A DNA stretch of 64,000 nucleotides from UBA6183 sp943372215 (GTDB lineage: Bacteria; Bacteroidota; Bacteroidia; UKL13-3), in assembly GCA_943372215.1 (NCBI GenBank), contig CALRXU020000006.1, positions 159,222-223,221 on the forward strand. The letters are read 5' to 3'. The notes beneath the pieces were generated by a model. The model made no database searches and was not told where the DNA came from. It saw nothing but the letters and a program-made list of their open reading frames with translations. Below, in pieces: positions 9,901-16,140 of this stretch (position 1 is the first letter of the stretch; each line of letters opens with the position of its first letter). The position numbers and the translations under genes were made by a program.

Positions 9901-11519
9901 GTTAAATTATTGTAAGTTACAACCGCACAAGTTTGAGCCGTGCCGTTATAATTTACCGTACCCGTTCCAGCAGTAAATGCTCCTCCAGTGCCTGATACAT
10001 CACCACCTATATTGAGGGTACTAGAACCCCCTTGTAAAGTACCTGAAGTGCGGGTTAAAGTTCCGGTAATGGTATGGGTTAATCCTGTGCCAAGACTAAG
10101 TATTGAGTTAGTTGCACCATTACTTATAGTAAGTGCTGCTGCATTTAGGTTTCCGGTTAAGGTAGCTGTACTGTTATTGCCTTTGCTTGAAGTAAATGTT
10201 CCAGTAGTAGTAAAACCTGCTATAGATTGCGTAGTTGTTCCTGTTAGGGTTACATTAGAAGAATTGGCATCCAGGGTTCCATTAGTAATGGTAAGATTTC
10301 CGCTGATGGTGTGTATATTTGCAGACCCAAAACTGAGTGTACCGCCAACTCCATTTAAAGTGATGTCTGCACAAGATAAATTGCCAGATAATGTGGCTAC
10401 TCCTGCTGTTTTAGTCATGGTAACCGTACCTGTTGTGGTAAACCCACTAATGCTTTGGGTGCCTGTTCCTGCCAAAGTTACGCCACCCGTTGTACTGGTA
10501 AACGTACCATTTCTGGTGAAATTTCCTCCTAAAGTAAGCAATAGGGTATTGGCCGTTAAACTTGCGCCTGAATTTATGGTTAACGGAACATCAGTATTTA
10601 ATACCTTAGCGGCATTCATGATAATCACCCCAATATTGGCTATAATTACGCCCCCTGTTCCGGTAAACGGACTCACCCATTCTTCATCACTGGTTGTGCG
10701 AGAAGTGGATGTGTTGTATTGCAGGGTGGCATTCGCCCCATAAGTAACTACTCCAGTAGTAACCGTTATAGTGGCCGTACCTTCCATAGATAGTATGCCA
10801 TTTACAGCGGGGGTGGTGGCAAAAGTTTTAACTCCCGAATTTGAAACAGTAAGGTTGTTATAGGTAAGTGGAGGGCAGGTTTGAGTGGTTCCCGAAAAAT
10901 TTACCGTTCCGGTGCTGGCAGTAAAAGTCCCCCCTGTTCCGGATGCAACTGTGGCATTACTAAAGTTAATTGTACTTGACGCCCCGTCTAATGTTCCATT
11001 GGTACGTGTCCATGTTCCTGTAAAAGTATGTGTTCTGCCAGCTCCTAAACTTAATGTGCCGCCTATTCCATTTATCGTTAAGCCTGCCCCATTAACATTA
11101 CCCGTAAAAGTAGCGGTACCTCCCGTTTTAATCATGGATACCGTTCCAGTTGTAGTAAAACCTGCAATATTTTGATTTGCCGTGCCGCTTAAGGTCATTC
11201 CTCCTGAACCACTGGTTAATGTTCCTAAATTCACAAAGTCGCCTGATATGGTTAGAAGATTGGCTCCAGGAGTTAATACTGCCCCAGTATTAATGGTAAG
11301 TGAAACACAAGACACACCTGTGCTTAAAGTAACAACATTTCCCCCTGTTGTAGCAATCACCACATCATCAGTAGAAATTGGAGCAACACCACCTACCCAA
11401 GTACTCCCTAAACTCCAGTCGCCACCCGTGGTGGTACTGGTAATGGTAGCTCCAAAGAGTAAGCAAGTATGCAACAAAACGATGGCTAGAAGAATGGTGG
11501 ATTTTGAAAATAGTCTCAT
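933..11519 (-). CDS. Giant repetitive T9SS-secreted surface protein (3,528 aa)
   Basis: Predicted exported surface protein of unknown ligand. The N-terminus (MRLFSKSTILLAIVLLHTC...) is a signal peptide. Almost all of the rest is Gly/Thr/Ser/Asn-rich beta-strand repeat with recurring units such as TKTGGTATLTGNLS, NGSGGTLNLGTG and THTFTGTWTRTNGTL, which suggests a long beta-solenoid. Longer modules containing a W-x-NGVPTS-LD-IPN motif recur three times, with a divergent version at the N-terminus. The last ~500 residues form a separate module (FMSSPSSSS, DGWNLLGNPYPC) also found in the two T9SS proteins at 46.5-57 kb. The final ~75 residues are a type A T9SS sorting domain (VRIYPTLVENTLHV ... 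GQYFLQLSN). It starts 11 bases after a 107-residue ORF with a related N-terminus, so the two are probably cotranscribed. Adhesion or matrix formation is plausible but not shown. Confidence 0.88.
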   Translation of the reverse strand: MRLFSKSTILLAIVLLHTCLLFGATITSTTTGGDWSLGSTWVGGVAPISTDDVVIATTGGNVVTLSTGVSCVSLTINTGAVLTPGANLLTISGDFVNLGTLTSGSGGMTLSGTANQNIAGFTTTGTVSMIKTGGTATFTGNVNGAGLTINGIGGTLSLGAGRTHTFTGTWTRTNGTLDGASSTINFSNATVASGTGGTFTASTGTVNFSGTTQTCPPLTYNNLTVSNSGVKTFATTPAVNGILSMEGTATITVTTGVVTYGANATLQYNTSTSRTTSDEEWVSPFTGTGGVIIANIGVIIMNAAKVLNTDVPLTINSGASLTANTLLLTLGGNFTRNGTFTSTTGGVTLAGTGTQSISGFTTTGTVTMTKTAGVATLSGNLSCADITLNGVGGTLSFGSANIHTISGNLTITNGTLDANSSNVTLTGTTTQSIAGFTTTGTFTSSKGNNSTATLTGNLNAAALTISNGATNSILSLGTGLTHTITGTLTRTSGTLQGGSSTLNIGGDVSGTGGAFTAGTGTVNYNGTAQTCAVVTYNNLTLANSGVKTFVTTPTVNGILTLEGDATITVTTGVVTYGANATLRYNTSIARNASAEEWITPFAATGGVIISNTGAISLTAARTFNANIPLTINSGATLTPGANLLTFGGDFINSGTLTSGSGGVTISGTATTQNIGTFTTTGTVTLTKTAGTATFTGNVNGGAFTLNGSGGTLNLGTGLNHTFTGTWTRTNGTLNGGSSTISFSVGGTVISGAGGTFTPNAGTVNYSGTAQTIGSFTYNNLTLSGSGTKTTTGVTVNGVLSLEGTATVSAAITYGSDATLQYNKPASFTSTNNEFPATFSGTGGVIITNTGTITFNAQKIIIYTLNIQTGATVNFNGVTTHTANGLMLGGVSQSVGSYGGTGSGATNINATFFGAFSGFITISSSATLWTAGALTTDWSTAGNWSNGVPTSSLDATIPNIALQPTLTADAVCRNLTINSGATLTSASFQLTIHGSFVQNGTATFGSSPIVIAGIINQSIAGLTTTGNITMTKTAATATFTGNISAASIILNGSGGTLNFGASFSHSISGNLTITAGTLNANSSQLNLTGTATQSIAGFTTTGNLVMNKTGGVATLTGNVNGANLTIDGVGGTLNLGTGLSHVFTGTWNSNNGTLEGGSSTISFSNATVFSGSGGTFTSNTGTVNFSGTAQTCPVLTFNNLTLSNSGVKTFATAPTVNGILSLQGTATVVVTTGVVTYGSGASLQYNTTTARTVTDEEWVSPFTASGGVTIASTGAISLNGAKIFNAAVPLTINSGATLTPGANLITTSGNFSNSGTLTSGAGGMTITGTEATQSISGFTTTGNINMTKTAGTATFTGNISAASLILNGLGGTLNLGAARTHTFTGNITVTNGTLVGNTSNVTITGTATQSIDGFTTTGNISMTKTGGVATLNGNINANGLTINGTGGTLNAGTGLTHVFTGTWTRTNGTLNGGSSTISFSLNGTVISGSGGTFTPGTGTINYSGAAQTVGALTYNNLTLSGSGVKTTTGVTVNGILSLEGTASVSAVITYGGDATLRYNTGNAVTTTNNEFPASFVSSGGVIVNGSGTVVTFNGAKDISENLTINTGAQINLSTFSSISRGLVLGGVTQLIGFYGGTASGAANIDDVFFESTSTGTLQNRNKLTTWSGGSSTDWSDPLNWNNGVPTSTLDVLIPNVATQPTLTVASESGDLTINSGATLTSAGFQLSIHGNFTNNGTANLSSSPIVITGIFAQTIGGFTTTGNVSMTKTGGTATLSGNLSCNSLILNGTGGTLNLGPALTHTFTGDITITAGTLVASSSNIVVTGTGTQSIATLNTTGNFSMTKTGGTATLSGNLNVNTITVNGSGGTLNLGAGTTHTITGDITLTAGTLTGNSANIILSGTSTQSIAGFTTTGNLTTTKTGGTATLTGALSVNTLTINGTGGTLNLGTSLSHVITGNITVTVGTLNGGSSTVELSGNLTGTFTAGAANVTLAGTGTQSIAGFTTTGNVLMTKTGGTATFTGNISVASLTLNGSGGTLNLGLARTHTFTGDIVVTAGTLTGSTSNVTISGTATQSIAGFTITGTLSMTKTGGTATLTGNMNAGALTINGSGGTLHLGTGLVHTFTGTWTRTSGTLNGGTSTLTLSGSGAVVSGSGGTFTPSTGTVNYSGAAQTVGQLTYNNLTLSGSGVKTTTSVTVNGILSLEGTATVSTAPTYGSAATLSYNKPSAFTTTNNEFPASFTSSGGVVIAGAGTITFNASKSISFSLIINSGSTVDLNGITTHTCTGITLNGVPQVDLGTWGGTGSGASNINATFFGTFAGRITLNNPSTVWTAGASTTDWFTAGNWSNGVPTALLDVEIPNIATQPILTNDAVCRALTVNLGATLTSANFQLTIHGSFTRNGTVVLGSSPIVITGTLSQNISGFTTTGTVSLTKTGGTATLTSDLSAGGIVVNGSGGTLNLGTALTHTISGDITVTAGTLTGSSANITLSGTSNQNIDGFTTTGNVSMTKTGGTATLTGNLSVNTITVNGTGGTLNLGAGRTHTITGDIVLTAGTLTGNSANIILTGTGTQNIAGLTTTGSLSVTKTGGTATFTGNFSGAALTMNGVGGTLNLGTSRTHTFSGTVTRTNGTLDCSSSILNLSAATPITGTGGTFTIGTSTINFSGAAQTCPVFTFNNLTLSGSGVKTFATTPTVNGTLSMQGTATVTVTTGVVTYGASASLQYSTTTSRTVSDEEWITPFTATGGVTIASTGAISLNAAKTFNAGATLTINSGATLTPGSNLITLNGDLVNSGTVTSGSGGLTIEGTATQNIGAFTTTGTVSMTKTSGTATFTGNINGGALTINGSGGTLNLGTGRTHTFTGIVSLTSGTLNGGSSIINVNATSVSAWNGTGSNFVASTGTVRFGGAAQTIATSTTFNNLSITAVGAKTISANITVSGALSFTAGTLAIGSNTLILNGSVSGMSGTNCFTANGSSNITIGGTGSMGGSLFFDQTTPGTTNRLSNFTYNRASQTITLGNAVQVTTTVTPTAGTLATGGFLTLISDATATACITAGTGSYISGNVTVQRFIPSVARRFRFMSSPSSSSTIDDWRGEFFVTGTGGASNGFDATTSNPSTVFSYNEATSGSSSLGWTGATNVTNTLDVGRGYRVFIRGDRSNTNRLNDTEPTQNAVTANVVGAVNRGDIVMPITFTNTGSGGNDGWNLLGNPYPCHYNWNTFFDDGTNLTNVDPTIFIYDPNTNNYKSFNASSNVGDISGGIIPSGSAFFVHANAASPAITFRESFKSTTAPTALFKTSDFGGLRLELFRDSINSDAAFVKYIDNATEEFDLYDIEKLGGSVNISTLTDAGVSLTANCKPFNGIGDTIALNVATTANGAYVFKFSGADQLVVDKSVLLFDKFTNVYVNLKNTSEYLFTVDVNNKATLGSGRFELLIGTDIIATGLTEASALSSVRIYPTLVENTLHVQQKAGADFSLIEVFDISGRTVFTQSNLNWNNGELELPLSVLQSGQYFLQLSNPQNGNREVVRFMKQ
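2400..11450. repeat. Nested internal DNA repeats of the giant surface-protein gene
   Basis: The coding DNA holds four super-modules, each beginning with a block encoding a D-W-S-x-x-N/T-W motif, near 11400, 8700, 6500 and 4500. They are therefore about 2.0-2.7 kb apart. Within each, units of about 200-250 bp alternate among a few types that are very similar at the DNA level. Such a structure can change length by recombination and is prone to collapse in short-read assembly. Confidence 0.75.
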
Positions 11520-11530
11520 TTGTTGAACGG

Positions 11531-11854
11531 TTAGATTTTATTAAAAAAAAAGTTTACATCGGTGCTACTATCTAAGGTTGCTCCATGCACATTTTGAGCT
11601 GAACCGCTATTGTATTCAAAGCTACCTATTGAGGGTGTAAAAGTCCCTGTGATAAAGGCACATCTTGCATCAACATCAACGGTTAAGGTACTTCCCGAAT
11701 TGATGAGCACATCATCGGCCGAGCCAAGTTCATCTGACGGGCTCCAGTTCCCGAGAGTGTTCCATGCACCTGAGGTTGGAGTAAATGTTTTTTGGGCATA
11801 AGAAACCGTGTTTAAAAACAGGATGATGTATAAACAAACAGATAAGGTCCTCAT
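11531..11854 (-). CDS. Short secreted N-terminal paralogue of the giant surface protein (107 aa)
   Basis: The ORF has an ATG at 11854, a signal peptide (MRTLSVCLYIILFLNTVSYAQ), then TPTSGAWNTLGNWSPS and VLINSGSTLTVD, which match the style of the first mature module of the downstream giant protein (GGDWSLGSTWVGG, LTINTGAVLTPG). It ends at 11531 with FFFNKI just after a run of nine T in the coding strand, with no repeat array and no T9SS domain. Shifting frame at the T9 run does not join the giant frame, because a TAA follows immediately. It may be the remnant of a deleted tandem paralogue, or a small secreted protein in its own right. The gap to the giant start is 11 bases. Confidence 0.55.
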   Translation of the reverse strand: MRTLSVCLYIILFLNTVSYAQKTFTPTSGAWNTLGNWSPSDELGSADDVLINSGSTLTVDVDARCAFITGTFTPSIGSFEYNSGSAQNVHGATLDSSTDVNFFFNKI

Positions 11855-11939
11855 TTTTGGTTAAAGCTAAATATACGGCAAAATAAACGGATAAGTTTCA
11901 TATTTGATAATATATACAGCAGGGGTTATCAATAGTTTT

Positions 11940-11952
11940 TGTACAATGTACA
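11940..11952. promoter_or_regulatory. TGTAC/GTACA inverted repeat upstream of the surface-protein pair
   Basis: TGTACAATGTACA lies 86 bases upstream of the 107-residue ORF, in the 246-base gap to anmK. The gap is AT-rich and is the only place for a promoter of the 107-residue/giant pair. I saw no convincing -7 box, so operator function is only a suggestion. Confidence 0.2.
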
Positions 11953-12100
11953 CTTTGTTAGAAATTTTTTAGGAAATGGCCCTAAGCCTGCATTATTGCT
12001 GGTCGACAAACAGTTAGCTGTTTAAAGTCAGGTATATTTTTAGCAACAACATTAATGTTAAATTAATGGAGAATTGACAAAAGGGGGGGTGTTCTTGCAC

Positions 12101-13171
12101 CTAAACAATAACGGTTCCATACAAACATCCTCCTACATGATCTTTTAATGCCCCGGTTACTGAGCGCAGACAATTGTATTCATTCCTGATTTTTAACACC
12201 CCTAGAAATGCGAAGATGAGGGCTTCTTTAAAATCAATAACAAGTTTACTGGGAATTTGTAAGGGTGTTTGGGTGAGTTGTTCAATGCTTTTTATCAAGT
12301 GGTGGTTGTAAGTGCCTCCGCCTGTAACCAGCACGGATGAGAATTGATGTTGGTTAATGATGTGTGCAATTTGCCCTGCAATATGTTTATTGAATGTGGC
12401 CAGCAAATCTTCCACTGGCAATTGATGGTTGCCAACAATAGGCCAAAACTGTTGCTGCACCCATTCCAATCCCAATGATTTGGCTTGTGTACTTTGGTAA
12501 TAATCCAGTTGGTTTAAGGCGTGCAACAATTGTTGATGCACTTCACCCGATGCCGCTAATTTTCCACCATCATCAAAGGGTAAACCCAATTGTTGCGCCA
12601 TCGGATTCATTACAATATTGCATGGGCTAATATCAAAGGCCAAACGTTGTTGCTCGTGGTTAAAACTGATGTTGCTAAATCCACCCAGATTCAGGCAGGC
12701 ATCAAATGCTTGAAATAACAAGGCATCACCAATGGGAACAAGTGGCGCTCCTTGTCCACCCAACATCACATCTACACTCCTGAAATCGCACACCACGGGA
12801 AGATTTGTTTCAGCGTGTATGGCTGCTCCGCTTCCAATTTGAGCAGTAAATCCTTGTTGTGGTTGATGGAAAATGGTGTGACCATGGCTGGCAATTAAAT
12901 CAACCTGCAACTTGTTTTTGGCAATAAAAGCTTGTGCCAATTGGCCAAGGTATTTCCCCAAAAACACATCCGTTTTTGCATAAGCTAAAGCGGGTTGATG
13001 GGGTAATTCGGTTAAACGGGTAATCCAGGTTTGGTTAAAAGGGATGGTTTCTGCCGCAACAATCTGGTAGCTCCAATGGCCTTGTTGCAATGTGAAATGA
13101 CAGTAAGCCAAATCAACTCCATCCATTGATGTGCCTGACATGATGCCGATAACCCGATATGTTTTGTCCAT
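12101..13171 (-). CDS. anmK: Anhydro-N-acetylmuramic acid kinase
   Basis: Phosphorylates and hydrates 1,6-anhydro-N-acetylmuramic acid to MurNAc-6-phosphate in cytoplasmic recycling of cell-wall muropeptides. The 356-residue protein has the family N-terminus GIMSGTSMDGVDLAY (residues 9-23), the GQGAPLVPIGD segment, LNLGGFSNISF and the phosphate-binding VTGGGTYNHHLI near the C-terminus. Length and motif order fit AnmK of the ASKHA fold. The start at ATG 13171 gives the canonical N-terminus. It is divergent from the aminotransferase gene at 13260, with 88 bases between them. Confidence 0.95.
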   Translation of the reverse strand: MDKTYRVIGIMSGTSMDGVDLAYCHFTLQQGHWSYQIVAAETIPFNQTWITRLTELPHQPALAYAKTDVFLGKYLGQLAQAFIAKNKLQVDLIASHGHTIFHQPQQGFTAQIGSGAAIHAETNLPVVCDFRSVDVMLGGQGAPLVPIGDALLFQAFDACLNLGGFSNISFNHEQQRLAFDISPCNIVMNPMAQQLGLPFDDGGKLAASGEVHQQLLHALNQLDYYQSTQAKSLGLEWVQQQFWPIVGNHQLPVEDLLATFNKHIAGQIAHIINQHQFSSVLVTGGGTYNHHLIKSIEQLTQTPLQIPSKLVIDFKEALIFAFLGVLKIRNEYNCLRSVTGALKDHVGGCLYGTVIV

Positions 13172-13259
13172 TCTTCAAATTTAAAATGTTTTGTTTGGGC
13201 TGGTAATTAACCTTTGAACAAATTATCTTCCCATTGTTAATTATAGTTAACATACCACT

Positions 13260-14531
13260 ATGAAACCAAACCGTAGAAATTTTTTGCGTCTGGCAGGCTC
13301 ATCCTTGCTGGTTGCGGGAGCAAATCCGTTGGATGTATTTGCAGAGCAATTACATGTCTCCTTAAAACCTACCCATGATATTGATGAAACTTACTGGCAA
13401 ATGATTAGGAAGCAGTTTCCCTTAAATAAGGAATTGACGTATTTAAACAATGGCACCATGGGACCATCGCCATACCCTGTAATTAGTGCCACCAATAAGG
13501 GTATGCTGTTGGCCGATGAAGAGGCGGATTATGGCGGTTGGGAAGCCACTTGCAAAAAACTGGGTGCATTTGTGGGTGTTGATGGAAGTGAAATTGCTTT
13601 AACCAGAAATGTAACAGAGGGCATTAATATCATAAGCAGTGGTTTAAAGTTGAATAAAGGAGACGAGGTGATTTTAACCACCCATGAACATGCAGGCAAT
13701 GCTTTTCCTTGGTTAAACTTGGCCAAACAAAAAGGGGTGGTGCTGCGCACGTTTAAACCAGCCGCAACGGCTGCCGAGGTGCTGAATCAAATTAATGCGC
13801 TTATCAATAAAAAAACACGTGTTATTGGTGTGCCTCATATTTTGTGTACACAAGGACAAATTTTACCCGCCAAAGAAATTAGCAAGCTGGGTAAAGAAAA
13901 GGGGCTATTTGTGTTTTTAGATGGGGCGCACGGTCCGGGTATGTTGCCTATTAATTTAAAGGAAATAGGCTGTGACGCTTATGCAAGTTGTTGCCACAAG
14001 TGGATGCTGGGTCCTAAGGGAACGGGTTTTTTATACATCAACAAAAGTGCGTTTGATTTGGTGCAACCTGTGTTTGTGGGCGCAGGTAGTGATAATGCCA
14101 AATGGACTATGGCTGCTGAGCCACCACAAATGGGCGATTTTGCCGCTGATGCGCATCGGTATTATGCGGGTACTTTTAATGGGGGCTTGTACCGTGGGGT
14201 AAATGCCAGTATTGATTTTATTCAAGATATTGGACAACAACACATCACCGATCGGATTTTGGCATTGGGTGCTTATGCACAACAACGGCTTATTGGTTTG
14301 GGCGATAAAATAGAAATGCTAACACCAACTGAGCCGCAAAGCAGGGGAGCGGTTATCGGTTTTAGGGTAAAAGGAATAGAAGGCATGGATGTTTACCAAA
14401 AGGCGTTAAAGGAAAAAATCCGCATTAGGCAAGTGCATGAGAATGGGTTAAACAGCCTACGTTTATCAACCCATATTTACAACAACACCACTGAAATAAA
14501 CCGTTTTGTAGAGTTGGTAAAAGGGATGTAA
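13260..14531 (+). CDS. Tat-exported class V aminotransferase-like PLP enzyme
   Basis: A fold-type I PLP enzyme of the class V aminotransferase / cysteine desulfurase / isopenicillin-N-epimerase-like group; substrate unknown. Residues 1-29 carry a twin-arginine signal (NRRNFLRLAGSSLLVAG), so the folded enzyme is probably exported to the periplasm. The PLP pocket is recognisable: NNGTMGPSP (63-71), THEHAGNAFPW for substrate/cofactor contacts, DGAHGPG with the pyridine-binding Asp at 221, and SCCHKWMLGPKGTGF with the Schiff-base lysine at about 247. Its 423 residues match the family plus the leader. It is followed by a convergent gene after 25 bases. No pathway partner is adjacent. Confidence 0.88.
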   Translation: MKPNRRNFLRLAGSSLLVAGANPLDVFAEQLHVSLKPTHDIDETYWQMIRKQFPLNKELTYLNNGTMGPSPYPVISATNKGMLLADEEADYGGWEATCKKLGAFVGVDGSEIALTRNVTEGINIISSGLKLNKGDEVILTTHEHAGNAFPWLNLAKQKGVVLRTFKPAATAAEVLNQINALINKKTRVIGVPHILCTQGQILPAKEISKLGKEKGLFVFLDGAHGPGMLPINLKEIGCDAYASCCHKWMLGPKGTGFLYINKSAFDLVQPVFVGAGSDNAKWTMAAEPPQMGDFAADAHRYYAGTFNGGLYRGVNASIDFIQDIGQQHITDRILALGAYAQQRLIGLGDKIEMLTPTEPQSRGAVIGFRVKGIEGMDVYQKALKEKIRIRQVHENGLNSLRLSTHIYNNTTEINRFVELVKGM

Positions 14532-14556
14532 TCTTGATAGATTTAATTCCACTTAT

Positions 14557-15048
14557 TTAGTTGGCAATAAAATGCTCATAAAGAGAATAGATGATGTAGC
14601 CAATTAAAGAAATCCTAATTGCGAGACTAAAAACAGAATATTCGAGTTGTCCTTTTTCTAAGGTTAATGGTAGAATTTGTTGGGTTGTCCATGTAGGATT
14701 TAATTGCATGCCAAATTGATAATGCTTATCATCAAATGTTTCAATTTTTAAAACTTGCCCGCTCCCCAACCATGAATTTATTTTAATTAATTGAGCTTTG
14801 GAAATGGAATCAAGCGGGATAACCCATGTGCCACAAATGATTTGTTTGTCAGTTAGCATAACTACTGCTCTTTGTGAAGTGATCCAGTTAGCTCCTCTTT
14901 TTATATTTTGGTCTCCACGCGTAATTATACCCTTACTTGCATCAGCACACCATACCCGTTCGCTGGGGTTGCTATTCTCAAATTGTTGTCGAACCTGTTT
15001 GGTTCTATACATCAAGTTAACAAGGGTACTTAAAAGTTGATTAATCAT
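14557..15048 (-). CDS. Hypothetical PH-like protein with C-terminal membrane segment
   Basis: I do not recognise this 163-residue protein precisely. Its centre (GIITRGDQNIKRGANWITSQRAVVMLTDKQIICGTWVIPLDSI, read as alternating short strands) resembles a bacterial PH/GRAM-like domain, where a 'TDKRLI..' strand is typical. The last ~27 residues contain one hydrophobic segment (FSLAIRISLIGYIIYSLYEH), so it is probably tail-anchored in the inner membrane. It lies 24 bases downstream of the TrpF-like gene on the same strand and may be cotranscribed with it. No catalytic motif is visible. Confidence 0.6.
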   Translation of the reverse strand: MINQLLSTLVNLMYRTKQVRQQFENSNPSERVWCADASKGIITRGDQNIKRGANWITSQRAVVMLTDKQIICGTWVIPLDSISKAQLIKINSWLGSGQVLKIETFDDKHYQFGMQLNPTWTTQQILPLTLEKGQLEYSVFSLAIRISLIGYIIYSLYEHFIAN

Positions 15049-15072
15049 CCTAACTAAGCAATTTTAAGTTTG

Positions 15073-15690
15073 TTATTCATCCACAGTAATGCGTTCTAGC
15101 AACTCATTCAGTTGGTCAAAATCTTTTACCCCAACTTGTTCTTCATCTCCTCCGGTAAGGTTAATGGCAAAGGGTTTAAAAGAGTTTAAGGTATTGATAA
15201 CGGTATCGGTTGAAAGTTCCAGTCCCCAGATAATTTGATAAGTTTCGCAAAGTTTCGCCATTTCAATGCAATCATACTTTTCAGGCAAAGCAGATGCATA
15301 AAGGTGAAAGGCATCGCAGTTGTTGGCGTATGCTTTTATTTCAATGGCCAATGTTTCAGGTGTAAACTGATTCACATCTATTTTTTTAATAATGGCTTTG
15401 CCTAAAGCGGGCAGTTCATCTGGCAATAACTGGTTGTTCAACTCAATCGCATCTACTTGCAACAACTCGCTAATGTCTTTAATTTCTTCAAATGATTGTG
15501 CGCCAAATTCTGCCACAATATTGCTGCCTGTAATCCAGTCCATCATTTCCTTAGCCTTAATAGGGGCAATATAATTTTCGTTGGTGGGGTCAAAACAAAA
15601 CCCAATGTAATCAATGCCAACTGCAGCGGCATAGCGGGCATCGCTAAGGTTGCTTACTTGGCCTAACTTTACTTTAGTTAAAAACGACAT
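15073..15690 (-). CDS. TrpF-fold protein lacking the phosphoribosylanthranilate isomerase active site
   Basis: A 205-residue (beta/alpha)8 protein related to phosphoribosylanthranilate isomerase. The N-terminus VKLGQVSNLSDARYAAAVG aligns with the TrpF start VKICGITNLEDA, so the catalytic Cys of K-x-C-G is Gly at residue 10. The segment CDAFHLYAS aligns with the strand that normally carries the catalytic Asp, which here appears to be Tyr at about residue 131. The C-terminal phosphate-binding region is degenerate but keeps NLTGGDEEQVGVKDF. No other trp gene is nearby. The fold is therefore clear, but isomerase activity is unlikely; a regulatory or different role is inferred. The start at ATG 15690 gives the family N-terminus. 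Confidence 0.7.
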   Translation of the reverse strand: MSFLTKVKLGQVSNLSDARYAAAVGIDYIGFCFDPTNENYIAPIKAKEMMDWITGSNIVAEFGAQSFEEIKDISELLQVDAIELNNQLLPDELPALGKAIIKKIDVNQFTPETLAIEIKAYANNCDAFHLYASALPEKYDCIEMAKLCETYQIIWGLELSTDTVINTLNSFKPFAINLTGGDEEQVGVKDFDQLNELLERITVDE

Positions 15691-15788
15691 GCCGCGAAGA
15701 TAATTGGTTTAACAGATATGTTGTTGGTTTGTGCTGGTAAATTGTGCCAGTGTACGTTATATTTACCGCAGTATCAATCGTATTAAAC

Positions 15789-16136
15789 ATGGCAACATCA
15801 ACCAGTCCGCAGTCCACTTTTTTTAATGATGTGTTTGAAGTGGTAAAGCTTATACCCAAGGGCCGTGTAACCAGTTATGGGGCCATAGCCCGTTATTTGG
15901 GAGCAGCCAGAAGCAGCCGCACCGTAGGTTATGCCATGAATGCCGCGCATACTTTGCCCGATATACCCGCACAACGGGTAGTGAATAGAAATGGGTTGTT
16001 AACCGGAAAACATCACTTTGCTACGCCCACACAAATGCAAGAGTTGCTTGAAGCAGAAGGGGTAAAAGTAGTGGACGACCAAGTGGTTGATTTTAGAAAA
16101 ATATTTTGGGACCCCATGATAGAACTAACCCTATAA
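15789..16136 (+). CDS. Alkyltransferase-like (ATL) DNA-binding protein, MGMT family
   Basis: A 115-residue protein of the O6-alkylguanine-DNA alkyltransferase DNA-binding domain family. It has the helix-turn-helix segment VTSYGAIARYLG (residues 27-38), RTVGYAM with the arginine finger, then IPAQRVVNRNG where true alkyltransferases have PCHRV. The acceptor Cys is thus Ala (residue 61), as in ATL proteins, which bind alkylated DNA and hand lesions to nucleotide excision repair without transferring the alkyl group. The start at ATG 15789 is chosen over an upstream GTG because it gives the usual family N-terminus. It lies 4 bases before the hydrolase gene, so they are probably one transcript. Confidence 0.85.
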   Translation: MATSTSPQSTFFNDVFEVVKLIPKGRVTSYGAIARYLGAARSSRTVGYAMNAAHTLPDIPAQRVVNRNGLLTGKHHFATPTQMQELLEAEGVKVVDDQVVDFRKIFWDPMIELTL

Positions 16137-16140
16137 CCTT

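Noticed and set aside
2587..10743. Many plus-strand ORFs of 60-260 codons (for example 2587-3381, 5038-5667, 7606-8274, 9988-10743), all rich in Val/Pro/Ala
   Set aside because: They are antisense shadows of the Gly/Thr-rich repeats of the giant minus-strand gene; they share the repeat periodicity and show no start sites, domains or signals of their own. The same holds for plus-strand ORFs in 48010-56010.
2400..11450. CRISPR-like array
   Set aside because: The repeats are in frame, of unequal length, without unique spacers, and lie within one open reading frame.
11531..11552. Programmed frameshift at the T9 run joining the 107-residue ORF to the giant ORF
   Set aside because: The giant frame has a TAA (11538-11540) directly after the run, and the third frame runs out of register into the giant gene as nonsense sequence, so no shift makes a fusion.
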